DNA of 63,848 nucleotides, taken from NCBI GenBank assembly GCA_947522735.1, contig CANNTZ010000007.1:1-63848 (forward strand), written 5' to 3'. The notes beneath the pieces are model-generated. The model searched no databases. It was not told the DNA's origin and saw only the letters and a list, made by a program, of their open reading frames with translations. This document shows positions 50,546 through 58,578 of the stretch, in pieces; position 1 is the stretch's first letter, and each line of letters starts with the position of its first letter. The DNA comes from an uncultured Oscillospiraceae bacterium. Its GTDB lineage: Bacteria > Bacillota > Clostridia > Oscillospirales > Ruminococcaceae. The translations under genes and the position numbers were made by a program.

Positions 50546-50579
50546 GATGTCAGACCTTGCCCTTGAAAGGAAGTATAAC

Positions 50580-51623
50580 ATGTCAAAAGCCAAAACAGTG
50601 CTGTTTCTCGGCGGCTCCATAACCTGCGGCGCGGCCGCATCTCGCTATGAAAACGCGTGGCCCTCTCTCGTTTATAACGGGATTGCGGGGCTGCTTCCGG
50701 AGGGCAGCCGTATGGTCAACGCCTCCATCTCCGGCACCGGCTCCTTCCTCGCCGTGATGCGGCTTGGCGAGCAGGTTCTGCCTTATGCGCCGGATATTGC
50801 CTTCGTCGAGTTCAGCGTAAACGATCTGTTCGCCGCCGAAAACGACCCGGCGCTTATCGTCTCATCGGTCGATTATATCGTCCGAGGGCTGCTTGAGGCC
50901 AACCCGAACGCGGTCATATTCTTTGTCTACACCACTCTGCGCGGCAAAAACGCATCGGAAATTTATCACACCGTCGCCAAGCGCTACGATATACACGAAT
51001 TCGATCTTCAGACGCCGATGCTCTCCGAGATAAGCTCCGGCGCCCCATGGGAGCGCTATTTCCAAGACGAGGCGCACCCCAACGACGCCGGACATCGCTT
51101 CTACGCGGACGTTATCCTGCGCGAGCTGCTTGCCTCGCCGGAGCTGCTCTCAACCCCGACCAAGCTTGCCGAAAGCGTGGCTACTATCACATTTGACGCC
51201 CCGCGCATCGTGCCGGCGAATCCGGATACCGTCTGCGGCTGCGACGGCTTCACATACGGCGCGGTCTCGGACGATACCTCGATAAAGCATCTGCCGGAGC
51301 TGACCGTCACCCACGCGTTCTATTCCCGCACGCCCGGCGCGTCGCTTGTTTTCAGGTTCCGCGGAACCAATTTCGGGCTTTATCACCGCTTCTCCACAAG
51401 CTGCGGCATCTGCGAGCTCTCTATCGACGGCGAGCCTGCCGGAGAATACAGCTTCTATCATAACTACGGCGACGATTATCACGGCCCCGGAGAATTTCTC
51501 TGCTTCGCCCAGAAGAGCGGCCTTGCCCCCGGCGAGCACACCGCAACCGTCACCGTCACCGGCAAGAAGGCTCCTCACTCCGACGGCATATATATAATGA
51601 TAGCCGGTTTTCTCGTCGGCTGA
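50580..51623 (+). CDS. SGNH/GDSL-family hydrolase
   Basis: A 347-residue esterase-fold protein. Block I is FLGGSITCG with Ser near residue 12, block III contains FSVNDLF (Asn), and block V has DEAHPNDAGH (Asp and His). A second beta-rich domain occupies residues about 200-347 (YSRTPGASLVFRFRGTNFG), as in carbohydrate-esterase-like members. There is no signal peptide, so it acts in the cytoplasm, perhaps removing acetyl groups from imported saccharides. GAAAGGA is 8 bases before ATG 50580. It converges on the B12 operon. Confidence 0.88.
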   Translation: MSKAKTVLFLGGSITCGAAASRYENAWPSLVYNGIAGLLPEGSRMVNASISGTGSFLAVMRLGEQVLPYAPDIAFVEFSVNDLFAAENDPALIVSSVDYIVRGLLEANPNAVIFFVYTTLRGKNASEIYHTVAKRYDIHEFDLQTPMLSEISSGAPWERYFQDEAHPNDAGHRFYADVILRELLASPELLSTPTKLAESVATITFDAPRIVPANPDTVCGCDGFTYGAVSDDTSIKHLPELTVTHAFYSRTPGASLVFRFRGTNFGLYHRFSTSCGICELSIDGEPAGEYSFYHNYGDDYHGPGEFLCFAQKSGLAPGEHTATVTVTGKKAPHSDGIYIMIAGFLVG

Positions 51624-51634
51624 GCGCGTTTTTC

Positions 51635-51680
51635 GCCAAAAAACAAAACGGCCTCCGTGCGATCTGCTCACACGGAGGCC
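51635..51680 (-). terminator. Terminator of the B12 uptake operon
   Basis: GGCCTCCGTG (51650-51659) pairs with CACGGAGGCC (51671-51680); on the minus strand the stem is followed by GTTTTGTTTTTT. It may also slow the converging SGNH transcript. Confidence 0.85.
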
Positions 51681-51716
51681 GCACCATATTTATCCGCCGT
51701 CTGCAAGGGCTGCACC

Positions 51717-52403
51717 TCATATCCCATATTTCACCCTGACTCGCTCCAGCTTTTCGCCAAGAGGCCCGGCGCAGAGCAGCAGGAAGCCCACGTTGGAAAC
51801 AGCGTAGAGCGCCGTATACGGCGCAGCCGACGCCAACGCCGCAAGATATGCCCGCCATGAAAGTCCGCCGCTGTACCACAGCACCGTCCAGACGTCCATT
51901 ATCATCGAGAACGCAACGCCCGAAAGCAGACCGTAGACGAGCAGCAGCACACGGCTGCGGCGCAGCCATTTTGCAAGCAACCCCGCGAAAAGCCCTATCA
52001 GCCCCCACGCGAACATCTGAAACGGCGTCCACGGTCCCTGACCGAAATAGAAGTTTGATATCACCGCCGAAAGCGCGCCCACAAGAAAGCCCGCCTCGCT
52101 CCCGAGGTACATCGCCGAGATGACCGTCAGCGCCGTGACCGGCTTGAACAGCGGGATGAACCTGCCCGCAACCGACAGCGCCACCATCACCGCGACAGCC
52201 ACCGCGCGCCGCGAGCCTATCTTTCTTTTTTCAAAGCCGCAGAGGAACAGCGCCAGCGAGAGCAGCGTCACCGCAAGCGCGGCGAACGCCCAGCGCTTGT
52301 CGTCGAACAGCACGACGCCTGCGGCTATGACGCCCGGTATCGCTATCGCCGGGATGACCACGCGCAAAAGCCTGCGCAGCCGTCCGTTACGGATGACTAT
52401 CAT
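51717..52403 (-). CDS. ECF transporter substrate-binding S component
   Basis: A 228-residue integral membrane protein with six to seven hydrophobic segments. It has the S-component feel: a charged amphipathic start, RRAVAVAVMVALSVAGRFIP and ALTVISAMYLGSEAGFLVGA followed by SNFYFGQGPWTPFQMFAWGL. Substrate families are set by this protein; the riboswitch and partner genes point to cobalamin. AAGGAG lies 8 bases before ATG 52403, and the gene overlaps the ATPase gene by 17 bases. It is the last gene of the operon. Confidence 0.85.
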   Translation of the reverse strand: MIVIRNGRLRRLLRVVIPAIAIPGVIAAGVVLFDDKRWAFAALAVTLLSLALFLCGFEKRKIGSRRAVAVAVMVALSVAGRFIPLFKPVTALTVISAMYLGSEAGFLVGALSAVISNFYFGQGPWTPFQMFAWGLIGLFAGLLAKWLRRSRVLLLVYGLLSGVAFSMIMDVWTVLWYSGGLSWRAYLAALASAAPYTALYAVSNVGFLLLCAGPLGEKLERVRVKYGI

Positions 52404-54048
52404 CTTCTAAGCTCCTTCCGTTGAGGCGGCAGAGCGCCGCAAGCTGCTCCGCCGTCACGACGCGCCGGTAAAGCCCGCGCGCCATGCGGTTGACAGGGGT
52501 GGTGTAGAAGCTGTTGGAATCAAAAAAGTCCTCCGGCGCCCCCTCGGATACAACCTCTCCGCGGAACAGCAGCCCGCAGCGGTCCGCCAGCGACGCCGCA
52601 AACTCGATATCGTGCGTCACCGCCAGCACCGCCAGCCCGTTTGCGCAGAGCGTTTTCAGCAGCGCCGCAAGCTTGCTTTTCGCGTGCGGATCGACGCCCT
52701 TGGTCGGCTCGTCCAGCAGCAGCACTCGCGGCCCCGACGCGAGCGCCTTTGCCAGCGCGACGAGCTGCTGCTCGCCGCCGCTCAGATCGTACGGGTGGCT
52801 GTCGAACATCCCGGAACGCCGGGACAGCGTCTCGCGAATCGCCTCCGGCAGCGCATCAAGCCCGCCGCACTCGTCCAGCTCCTCCCGCACCGTATTTCTC
52901 AAAAACGCCGTCTGCACGTCCTGCGGCAGCAGCGTGAGATTATTTTTATAAAGCTCCGTCCCTCTGTAGCTCTCGATTCGCCTGCCGAACAGCCGGACAC
53001 GCCCTGCGTAGGGGCGTATCAGCCGCGCCGCCGCGCCGAGCGCCGTGCTCTTGCCGGAGCCGTTTGAGCCGAGCAGACAGTATATCTCGCCCGCGCACAC
53101 GCGCAAAGTCAGCCCTCGCAGCACATCCGGCGACGTCCTTGCATAGCGCAACCAAAGGCCGTCCAGCTCCAGCGCCGTCTCTCCCGAAACGGCGCAACGG
53201 TCCTGCGGCAGCTCCCTTTTGTCGCGCTTAAAGCCGTTGCAGATATATCGTGCGCCCTCGCGTACCGTCAGCGGACAGGGAACGTCCGGCGTTTTCAGCG
53301 CGCGGTATACCCGCACCGGCGACGGCATGAACTCAAGCGCACGCCCGGAAAGCTTCTCCGCAACCCGCCTCGGCCCTCCGTCCAGCGTCAGCCTTCCGGA
53401 ATCCATTACCATCAGCCGGTCGCAGACCGGTATTATCTCCTCGAGCCTGTGCTCGGCGATGATTATCGTCTGCCCCAGCTCCTCGTTCAGCTTTTTGAGC
53501 GTGGCGATGAAGCCGGACGCGGCGATGGGGTCAAGCTGCGCCGCAGGCTCGTCGAGTATCAAAAGCCGCGGCTGCATAACCATCACCGCCGCCAGATTCA
53601 AAAGCTGCTTTTGTCCTCCGGAAAGCTCGCAGACGCTTCGGTCGAACCAGCCGCTTATCCCGAAATATTCCGACATCTCCGCCACGCGCCGCCTTATCTC
53701 GCCGCTCTTTACGCCAAGATTTTCCAGCCCGAACGCAAGCTCATGCCACACCTTGTCTGTCACAAGCTGCTGCTCCGGGCGCTGCATCACAAAGCCCACC
53801 GTGCGCGCCGAGGCTTCTGGCGAGAGCTTCTCCTGCGCCGTTCCGCAGACGTCTATGCTGCCGTATTTCTCTCCCAGCGGCGCTATCTCGGGCTTCAGCA
53901 GCCGCAGCAGCGTAGATTTCCCGCAGCCTGTCGCGCCGCACAGCGCGATGAAATCGCCGTCGTTCACAACAAAGGAGACCCCGTCCACCGCGCGCTGTGC
54001 GCAGCCGGGATAGGAAAAGCTCAGATCCTTGACTGCAAGAATTTCCAT
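52387..54048 (-). CDS. ECF transporter fused ATPase (A-A')
   Basis: A 553-residue protein with two complete ABC domains. The first has Walker A GATGCGKSTLLR near residue 38, Q-loop MQRPEQQLVT, signature LSGGQKQ and Walker B LLILDEPAAQLD; the second has GSNGSGKSTALG near 330, signature LSGGEQQ and LLLDEPTKGVD. The 'ERPEQQ'-like Q-loop and the fusion are typical of ECF modules, in which two ATPase halves drive toppling of the S component through EcfT. It overlaps ecfT and the S gene, so expression is tightly coupled. Confidence 0.94.
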   Translation of the reverse strand: MEILAVKDLSFSYPGCAQRAVDGVSFVVNDGDFIALCGATGCGKSTLLRLLKPEIAPLGEKYGSIDVCGTAQEKLSPEASARTVGFVMQRPEQQLVTDKVWHELAFGLENLGVKSGEIRRRVAEMSEYFGISGWFDRSVCELSGGQKQLLNLAAVMVMQPRLLILDEPAAQLDPIAASGFIATLKKLNEELGQTIIIAEHRLEEIIPVCDRLMVMDSGRLTLDGGPRRVAEKLSGRALEFMPSPVRVYRALKTPDVPCPLTVREGARYICNGFKRDKRELPQDRCAVSGETALELDGLWLRYARTSPDVLRGLTLRVCAGEIYCLLGSNGSGKSTALGAAARLIRPYAGRVRLFGRRIESYRGTELYKNNLTLLPQDVQTAFLRNTVREELDECGGLDALPEAIRETLSRRSGMFDSHPYDLSGGEQQLVALAKALASGPRVLLLDEPTKGVDPHAKSKLAALLKTLCANGLAVLAVTHDIEFAASLADRCGLLFRGEVVSEGAPEDFFDSNSFYTTPVNRMARGLYRRVVTAEQLAALCRLNGRSLEDDSHP

Positions 54049-54884
54049 CTCAACTCATCTCCTGTCCAGATTATGGCCGGAAGCGCCGCCAACAGCGCAT
54101 ATGCGGCGTAAGCTGTGACCGCGAGCGGCCCCGGCGGCGAAACGCCGAGCACCGGATATATCGTAAACGTGCTCCGGCCCGCCAGCGACAGCGCCATAAG
54201 CGCCACGGACACCGCCGTGACCGCCGCATCCCGCCGTGTGAAGCGATAGAGCGCGAAAAAGCTGCGTCTGCACGAGCCGTAGCCGCGCGCCTCCATGCTG
54301 TCTGCGGTTATTATGCCGTTTTCGAGCGTCCATGTCACCATCACGGAGAGCACTCGCAGCCTTGCGCGCACGGCGTCGATAATTCCCTCGTCGCGGCAAA
54401 GCCCCATCGCCCGCTGCGCATTCTCCGTCTCCCGCGTCTTTCGCGCGAAAAGCGGGACATAGCGCAGCGCCATCGAGAGTATCAGCGAAAGCCGCGGCAG
54501 TGCGGAGCCGAAGATATAGAGCAGCTTATCGGTCGTCATTATAGCTGAAAAGCAGCCGAACCAGTAGATGACCGCAACCATCGCCGCAGACGAGACCGCG
54601 CCGTAGACGAGCGCCTCCAGCGTGACGGGATTGTTGTTGAGCACAAACAGCACCGTCGTACCGCGGTGGCTTACCAGTGGATTGACAAGCGTGCCCGCCG
54701 CAAGGACAAGCGCGCACAGCATATGCAGGCCTCGCCGTGCCGGAACGGCCAGCAAAAACAGCGCAAGCGCGCCAATAAGCGATAGCGCCGCCTTAATGGG
54801 ATCGACGCCGAACATGACGACGGCCGTCACCGCGATAAAATATACCGCCGTCGCTATCGGGTTCAGGTTTTCCCACGTTCTCAC
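54021..54884 (-). CDS. ECF transporter transmembrane T component
   Basis: A 287-residue EcfT-like protein with several membrane helices and the paired Ala-Arg-Gly coupling region: MALRYVPLFARKTRE and MEARGYGSCRRSF (the ARG motif that docks on the ATPases). A TTG start at 54911 is open, but AAAGGAG is 9 bases before GTG 54884, which is preferred. It follows the DUF4430 gene by 19 bases and overlaps the ATPase gene by 28 bases. Confidence 0.88.
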   Translation of the reverse strand: MRTWENLNPIATAVYFIAVTAVVMFGVDPIKAALSLIGALALFLLAVPARRGLHMLCALVLAAGTLVNPLVSHRGTTVLFVLNNNPVTLEALVYGAVSSAAMVAVIYWFGCFSAIMTTDKLLYIFGSALPRLSLILSMALRYVPLFARKTRETENAQRAMGLCRDEGIIDAVRARLRVLSVMVTWTLENGIITADSMEARGYGSCRRSFFALYRFTRRDAAVTAVSVALMALSLAGRSTFTIYPVLGVSPPGPLAVTAYAAYALLAALPAIIWTGDELRWKFLQSRI

Positions 54885-54903
54885 CGCCGTCAGCTCCTTT
54901 CCG

Positions 54904-56451
54904 TCAGCCAAGCTCTCTGCCCATATCTACGGTGTATATCCACGCCACCTCGTCGCCGTCCGAGAGGACGAACGCGCCGCAGCCCACCGAGGGCATCTCT
55001 CCGTTCACGGTGTAGACCCAGCCGGAGAGGTCGCCGTAATCAAATTCGTACAGGTTTGCTATCCCGGCGACGTAGATCAGCTCGCCAGTGCCGGAGGCGT
55101 CGGTCTGGATGCGGTGCCGCCGGGCGGCGCGCACAAGCAGCTCGTATACGGTGTCGCCCTCCGCAATATCGAAGCTCTGCTCGGCCAACAGCACGCCATC
55201 CTCCGGCAGGCCGTTTCTCCCGGCCACGCTGCCGCAGCTTATCGAGAGCGTCACCTGACCCACGCTCTCCGAGACCTCCGCACCGGAATAGAACTCTCCG
55301 GCGCTCTTTATATCCGTAAGCGCCGCCGCAGCCGCAAGCAGTCCGCACAGCACAACGGCGGCGACGCAGTTTTTCAAAGCCTTTTTTGGGTTTTTCCCCC
55401 GCAGATTTTTTATCAGCGTTGCGGCGCAGAATAAGGCGCACGCACACGCCATGCCTGTTACAGCCCAGAATTTGTAGCCGGGTGTTTTTTTCTCTTCTCC
55501 CGCCGCCGATTCGTTTATTGTGATCTCGCCCTGCGGCGCTTTTGCGAGATATATGTTCCCCTTTTTCAGCGAGACGAGCGCGCACAGCGCCTGAATATCC
55601 GCCGCGCCGTTCTCCTCTCCGTTCCGCTCGTGCGCAAAGCCGCCGTTTTCCAGCCGGAAGCCGAGCAGCGCATCCAGCGCCGAGCGCCCGTTTTTGATGA
55701 AGCGTTCATCCGTGCGGCAATCTATACCCATCGAGCTGAGCGCCATTATCACCTGCGCGCAGCTCTCGGCGTTTTCCTCTCCAAAGCCGGAATAGCCTCC
55801 GTCGTCAAGCTGCCGCTCCGAGAGCAGCGCCAAAGCCTCCGCAACCGCCACGTCAACATCCCCGCCCGCGCCGGTGTGCGGCGAGAGCGCCTGCACCGCC
55901 ATCGCGGTCACGTCCACGTCGGACACGTCTCCGTAGAGCGCCCAGCCGCCGTCCTCCAGACGAAGCGCCAGCAAGCCGTCCAGCGCCCGCCCTGTCTGCG
56001 CGGCGGAATCCATGTTGTTGAGGACGTGCAGCCCGAAGATAAAACTCATCACGCCCTGCTTGCCGATAGTCCTCTCGGGCGTCTGCGAGATATATTCGCC
56101 CGAATATCCGGCGCATTGCAGCGCTATCGCGCACTTCTGCCGCGAGGTTGCGCTCATTGCTCCGGCGTTTTCCATATAATTTGCAAGGGCGGCGGAGTAG
56201 CGGGAAAAATCATACTCGCCAAGCCCGCTCAGGGCAATGACGTACCACTCCGCGCCCACTCCGGCGCCGTCCGTGAGCGCGGAGTCGATCCAATGCTGGA
56301 CGTCCTCCGCCTGCGCCGCCTTGAGCTGACGTCCGACCGCGCTATCGATAAGCGCGCCGGTATCCTCCGCCGCAGCCACAACGGCCCCACAGCAGAGCAG
56401 CAGCGCCGCCAGCGCCGCGCATATCAGCCTTTTAAGCGCATTGATGCTCAT
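54904..56451 (-). CDS. Transcobalamin-like surface protein: alpha/alpha toroid plus DUF4430 domain
   Basis: A 515-residue exported protein. Signal peptide at 1-27 (LICAALAALLLCC core). Residues about 35-305 hold squalene-cyclase/prenyltransferase-type repeats (DGGWALYGDVSDVDVTAMAV, DGGYSGFGEENAESCAQVIM, NGGFAHERNGEENGAADIQA), an alpha/alpha toroid. Two hydrophobic helices (about 330-350 and 367-387) flank a Lys/Arg-rich loop (NLRGKNPKKALKN), i.e. a cytoplasmic turn, so both soluble domains face outward. Residues about 400-515 are a DUF4430/transcobalamin C-terminal-like domain (IAEGDTVYELLVRAA, GDLSGWVYTVNGEMPSVGCG). Animal intrinsic factor has the same two domains. Proposed role: capture B12 and pass it to the ECF transporter. 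Confidence 0.8.
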   Translation of the reverse strand: MSINALKRLICAALAALLLCCGAVVAAAEDTGALIDSAVGRQLKAAQAEDVQHWIDSALTDGAGVGAEWYVIALSGLGEYDFSRYSAALANYMENAGAMSATSRQKCAIALQCAGYSGEYISQTPERTIGKQGVMSFIFGLHVLNNMDSAAQTGRALDGLLALRLEDGGWALYGDVSDVDVTAMAVQALSPHTGAGGDVDVAVAEALALLSERQLDDGGYSGFGEENAESCAQVIMALSSMGIDCRTDERFIKNGRSALDALLGFRLENGGFAHERNGEENGAADIQALCALVSLKKGNIYLAKAPQGEITINESAAGEEKKTPGYKFWAVTGMACACALFCAATLIKNLRGKNPKKALKNCVAAVVLCGLLAAAAALTDIKSAGEFYSGAEVSESVGQVTLSISCGSVAGRNGLPEDGVLLAEQSFDIAEGDTVYELLVRAARRHRIQTDASGTGELIYVAGIANLYEFDYGDLSGWVYTVNGEMPSVGCGAFVLSDGDEVAWIYTVDMGRELG

Positions 56452-56473
56452 TCCGGACAGCTCCCTTGTCTTA

Positions 56474-57289
56474 TTACTTCTTCTTTTTGGACTTCACGAG
56501 CACGAGCACGACAGCCGCAGCAATAACGACCGCCGCCGCGATGATGACCACGTACCAGACGGTGCCGAGCCCCGCGGAGGCCGCATTGATAACACAGACC
56601 GGCGACACGAGGACAAGACCGTTTGCAGCCGCGCTGACAACATGCTCTCCCTTTTTGGCTGATACCGTAGCGCTGCCGTCGGCGGCGGTTACAATGCCGG
56701 TCTCTGTGCCGTCGATGGTGATAACCGCACCCTCAAGCGGATTCACGACCGGGCTCCAGTTCTCGTCAAAGCTGATATAGCTGAGCGTCAGCCTGACCTC
56801 ATCGCCCGCCTTGACCTCGGCGGCCTTCACGTCGAAATAGGAATACGCGTCCGAGAAGCCCTCGAGATCGGTATAGATGAACGCGCAGATGTAATCGCCG
56901 TCCTTGACAGGGTCGTCCATGGAGAACGCGGCCGCGTCGTTGACGTAGTAGCCGTAGCTACCGCCGTTTTCAACTCCCCAAAGCTTTGTCAGGCTCTTGC
57001 CGTATTCGGTCATCGCGGTGGCGTAGCCTGCCGCCGCACCGCCGCTGAACGCCGCCTCGTGGGCCGCATATAGCGCGTCGTCGACGGTGAGCGCGCCGTC
57101 GGAATCGGCGTCGGTCACGGCAATTTCTCTTGCCGCCATGACGATCTGCCCGTTTTCGCCGACAATCGTCACCCTTACTTTAGTCTCCTGTGTTTCCGCC
57201 ATTGCGGAGATGCAGCCCGTGAGCATCAGCAGCGCCGCAGCCAGCACCGCTATCATCGCTTTGAGACTGCGATAAAGCTTGCTTTTCAT
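56474..57289 (-). CDS. Surface protein with DUF4430-like N-domain and C-terminal anchor
   Basis: A 271-residue protein. Signal peptide at 1-30 (MIAVLAAALLMLTGC, so Cys may be lipidated, or cleaved after Ala-Met-Ala). The first domain has a Ca-loop-like DADSDGALTVDDAL and GSYGYYVNDAAAFSMDDPV plus GDYICAFIYTDLEGFSD, resembling the DUF4430 group; an Ig-like/PEGA strand region follows (ITIDGTETGIVTAADGSATV), then a membrane helix and a KSKKKK tail. AGGAGG precedes ATG 57289. It is co-transcribed with the toroid-DUF4430 gene and is probably a surface cofactor-binding partner, perhaps for corrinoids. Confidence 0.75.
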   Translation of the reverse strand: MKSKLYRSLKAMIAVLAAALLMLTGCISAMAETQETKVRVTIVGENGQIVMAAREIAVTDADSDGALTVDDALYAAHEAAFSGGAAAGYATAMTEYGKSLTKLWGVENGGSYGYYVNDAAAFSMDDPVKDGDYICAFIYTDLEGFSDAYSYFDVKAAEVKAGDEVRLTLSYISFDENWSPVVNPLEGAVITIDGTETGIVTAADGSATVSAKKGEHVVSAAANGLVLVSPVCVINAASAGLGTVWYVVIIAAAVVIAAAVVLVLVKSKKKK

Positions 57290-57566
57290 TTTTTGTCTCC
57301 TCCTGTTTTTGTTTTTTCGCCGCAGTACGCCTGCGCTTGGAGCGGATACGCTTCTGCTTGCGGCGCTCCTCGACCCCGTCGTCGCGCGGCGGCTTGACTC
57401 CGGCCGCCTCCAGCGCTCTCGGCCACGGGCCAAAAAAGGACTTTACCGCCGCTACCTCAGCCTCGCTGAAATCGGAGCGGCGCGGGCACCTGTCCTCGCC
57501 CATGGCTTTTAGCGCCGCCGCCTTATCGCGCAGCAGCCTCTTGCAATCCTCCGCCGAATACCTCAT
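57180..57566 (-). CDS. Small protein with homing-endonuclease-associated (HNH) repeat
   Basis: A 128-residue protein with strong SD (GGAGG, 6 bases before ATG 57566). Residues about 28-60 (RRSDFSEAEVAAVKSFFG then PWPRALEAAGVKPPR) match the short repeat that flanks HNH homing endonucleases; here it is a single copy without a nuclease domain. The rest is a strongly basic Arg/Lys tail. The frame continues to 57180, overlapping the following gene by 110 bases on the same strand, which is unusual; translation may be coupled. It could be a DNA-binding protein or a stray part of a homing element in the leader. Confidence 0.6.
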   Translation of the reverse strand: MRYSAEDCKRLLRDKAAALKAMGEDRCPRRSDFSEAEVAAVKSFFGPWPRALEAAGVKPPRDDGVEERRKQKRIRSKRRRTAAKKQKQEETKNEKQALSQSQSDDSGAGCGAADAHGLHLRNGGNTGD

Positions 57567-57585
57567 CGTGCGCCTCCAGTTTTTT

Positions 57586-57622
57586 AAAAACAAAACGCTC
57601 CGCCCGGCATTTTGGGCGCAGC
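57586..57622 (-). terminator. Expression-platform terminator of the B12 riboswitch
   Basis: Minus strand GCTGCGCCC pairs with GGGCGGAGC (one mismatch), followed by GTTTTGTTTTT. It lies between the aptamer and the first start codon, where B12-dependent termination is expected. Confidence 0.65.
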
Positions 57623-57744
57623 GCAAAAGCCCATGAGACGGCGCGCAAAAACGCCCCTCAAGAGCTAAAACGGCTGCATCCTCATGCCCAGAAATGTCCC
57701 GGCAAAGCGCCGCATTCAATGACGAACGCACGCCCTCCGGACGC

Positions 57745-57900
57745 CTTACAGCTCCGCGGGTGAGTATTCTGACTTGAGACCTTGACAGTCCTTCACAGTA
57801 ATGGCGGTTGCGACGGAATTTCACCGAACTTCCCTCTTATCCGGTCGCCCGGAACCGCGCGGAGACAATATTCCATTTCCGCCGGTGTGCGTATCTCCGG
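57745..57900 (-). promoter_or_regulatory. Cobalamin riboswitch (aptamer)
   Basis: Minus-strand RNA has the B12 box AAGTCAGAATAC (57761-57772), the core GGGAAGTTCGGTGAAATTCC (57813-57832) and CGCCATTACTGT, in the order seen in adenosylcobalamin/cobalamin aptamers. Closing P1 pairing is given by CTCCGCG (5', about 57856-57865) and CGCGGAG (3', about 57752-57758). A consensus promoter starts 20 bases upstream. High cobalamin should reduce expression of the downstream operon. Confidence 0.88.
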
Positions 57901-57909
57901 CACGGTCAA

Positions 57910-57938
57910 ATTATACCACAGCGCCGGCGCCGTGTCAA
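57910..57938 (-). promoter_or_regulatory. Promoter of the B12 operon
   Basis: Minus strand TTGACA (57938-57933), 17 bases, TATAAT (57915-57910): both hexamers are consensus. RNA would start near 57903. Confidence 0.9.
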
Positions 57939-57968
57939 CAAAAACGCTCTCCTGCGTATTTATTGGAC

Positions 57969-57997
57969 TTGTACCGCCCGCCGGATGATGCTATAAT
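57969..57997 (+). promoter_or_regulatory. Promoter of the glyoxalase-family gene
   Basis: TTGTAC (57969-57974), 17 bases, TATAAT (57992-57997), 34 bases before the ATG; divergent from the B12 promoter. Confidence 0.8.
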
Positions 57998-58030
57998 TAT
58001 ATAAAACCATACGAAAAGAGGTTGACGCAT

Positions 58031-58402
58031 ATGAACTTTAAGATCGACCACAACAAATACAACGTTCTTGACCTCGACCGCAGCCTCCGGTTCTATTCCG
58101 AGGCTCTCGGGCTTGAGCCGGTATCCACTCACGAGGCCGCCGACGGCAGCTTCAAGCTGGTTTTCATCGGCAACAAAAGCTCCGCGCACACCGTCGAGCT
58201 GACCTGGCTGCGCGACCGCACCGAGCCCTACGATCTCGGTGACAACGAGACACACCTCGCGCTGCGCACCGACGACTTCGACGCCGCCTTCGCCAAGCAC
58301 ACCGCAATGGGCTGCGTCTGCTTTGAAAACAAGGCGATGGGGCTCTACTTCATCGAGGATCCAGACGGCTACTGGATAGAGATTTTGCCGCCGAAAAAAT
58401 GA
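58031..58402 (+). CDS. Glyoxalase I-like VOC protein
   Basis: A 123-residue vicinal-oxygen-chelate protein close to lactoylglutathione lyase: HNKYNVLDLDRSLRFYSEAL with the first metal His, ELTWLRDRTEPYDLGDNETH, and FIEDPDGYWIEILPP with the final metal Glu. It would isomerise the hemithioacetal of methylglyoxal with a thiol; anaerobes without glutathione may use another thiol. AAAGAGG spaced 9 bases selects ATG 58031 over a TTG three codons earlier. Ends at a strong terminator. Confidence 0.88.
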   Translation: MNFKIDHNKYNVLDLDRSLRFYSEALGLEPVSTHEAADGSFKLVFIGNKSSAHTVELTWLRDRTEPYDLGDNETHLALRTDDFDAAFAKHTAMGCVCFENKAMGLYFIEDPDGYWIEILPPKK

Positions 58403-58415
58403 TCGTCAATCACAA

Positions 58416-58450
58416 AGACGGAGCCTGTGCTGTGCAGGCTCCGTCTTTCC
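58416..58450 (+). terminator. Terminator after the glyoxalase-family gene
   Basis: AGACGGAGCCTG (58416-58427) pairs with CAGGCTCCGTCT (58435-58446), with a 7-base loop, followed by TTCC. An A-rich patch precedes it, so it may act in both directions. Confidence 0.75.
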
Positions 58451-58578
58451 ATATGTTGCGGCTCCGTTTGTTGCTTTGCGCCCTCAAAGGCCCCCTTACC
58501 GGGCCCGAGCGGCCTTTTCCCGAGCCGGCGCTCCACGAGGAGCGCCGCCCGCTTCAGTCCCGTTTATTCATCTCCCCT

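Larger units (their letters stand above)
50238..50579. other. 342-base control region between divergent serC and SGNH genes
   Basis: Holds the serC promoter (50302-50330, minus) and the SGNH gene promoter (50517-50545, plus). The 180 bases between them have short open frames on both strands with no ribosome site or recognisable product. No serine or other riboswitch was recognised. Confidence 0.5.

Noticed and set aside
57279..57636. Short plus-strand frames across the B12 leader
   Set aside because: Antisense to the HNH-repeat gene and riboswitch, without ribosome sites.
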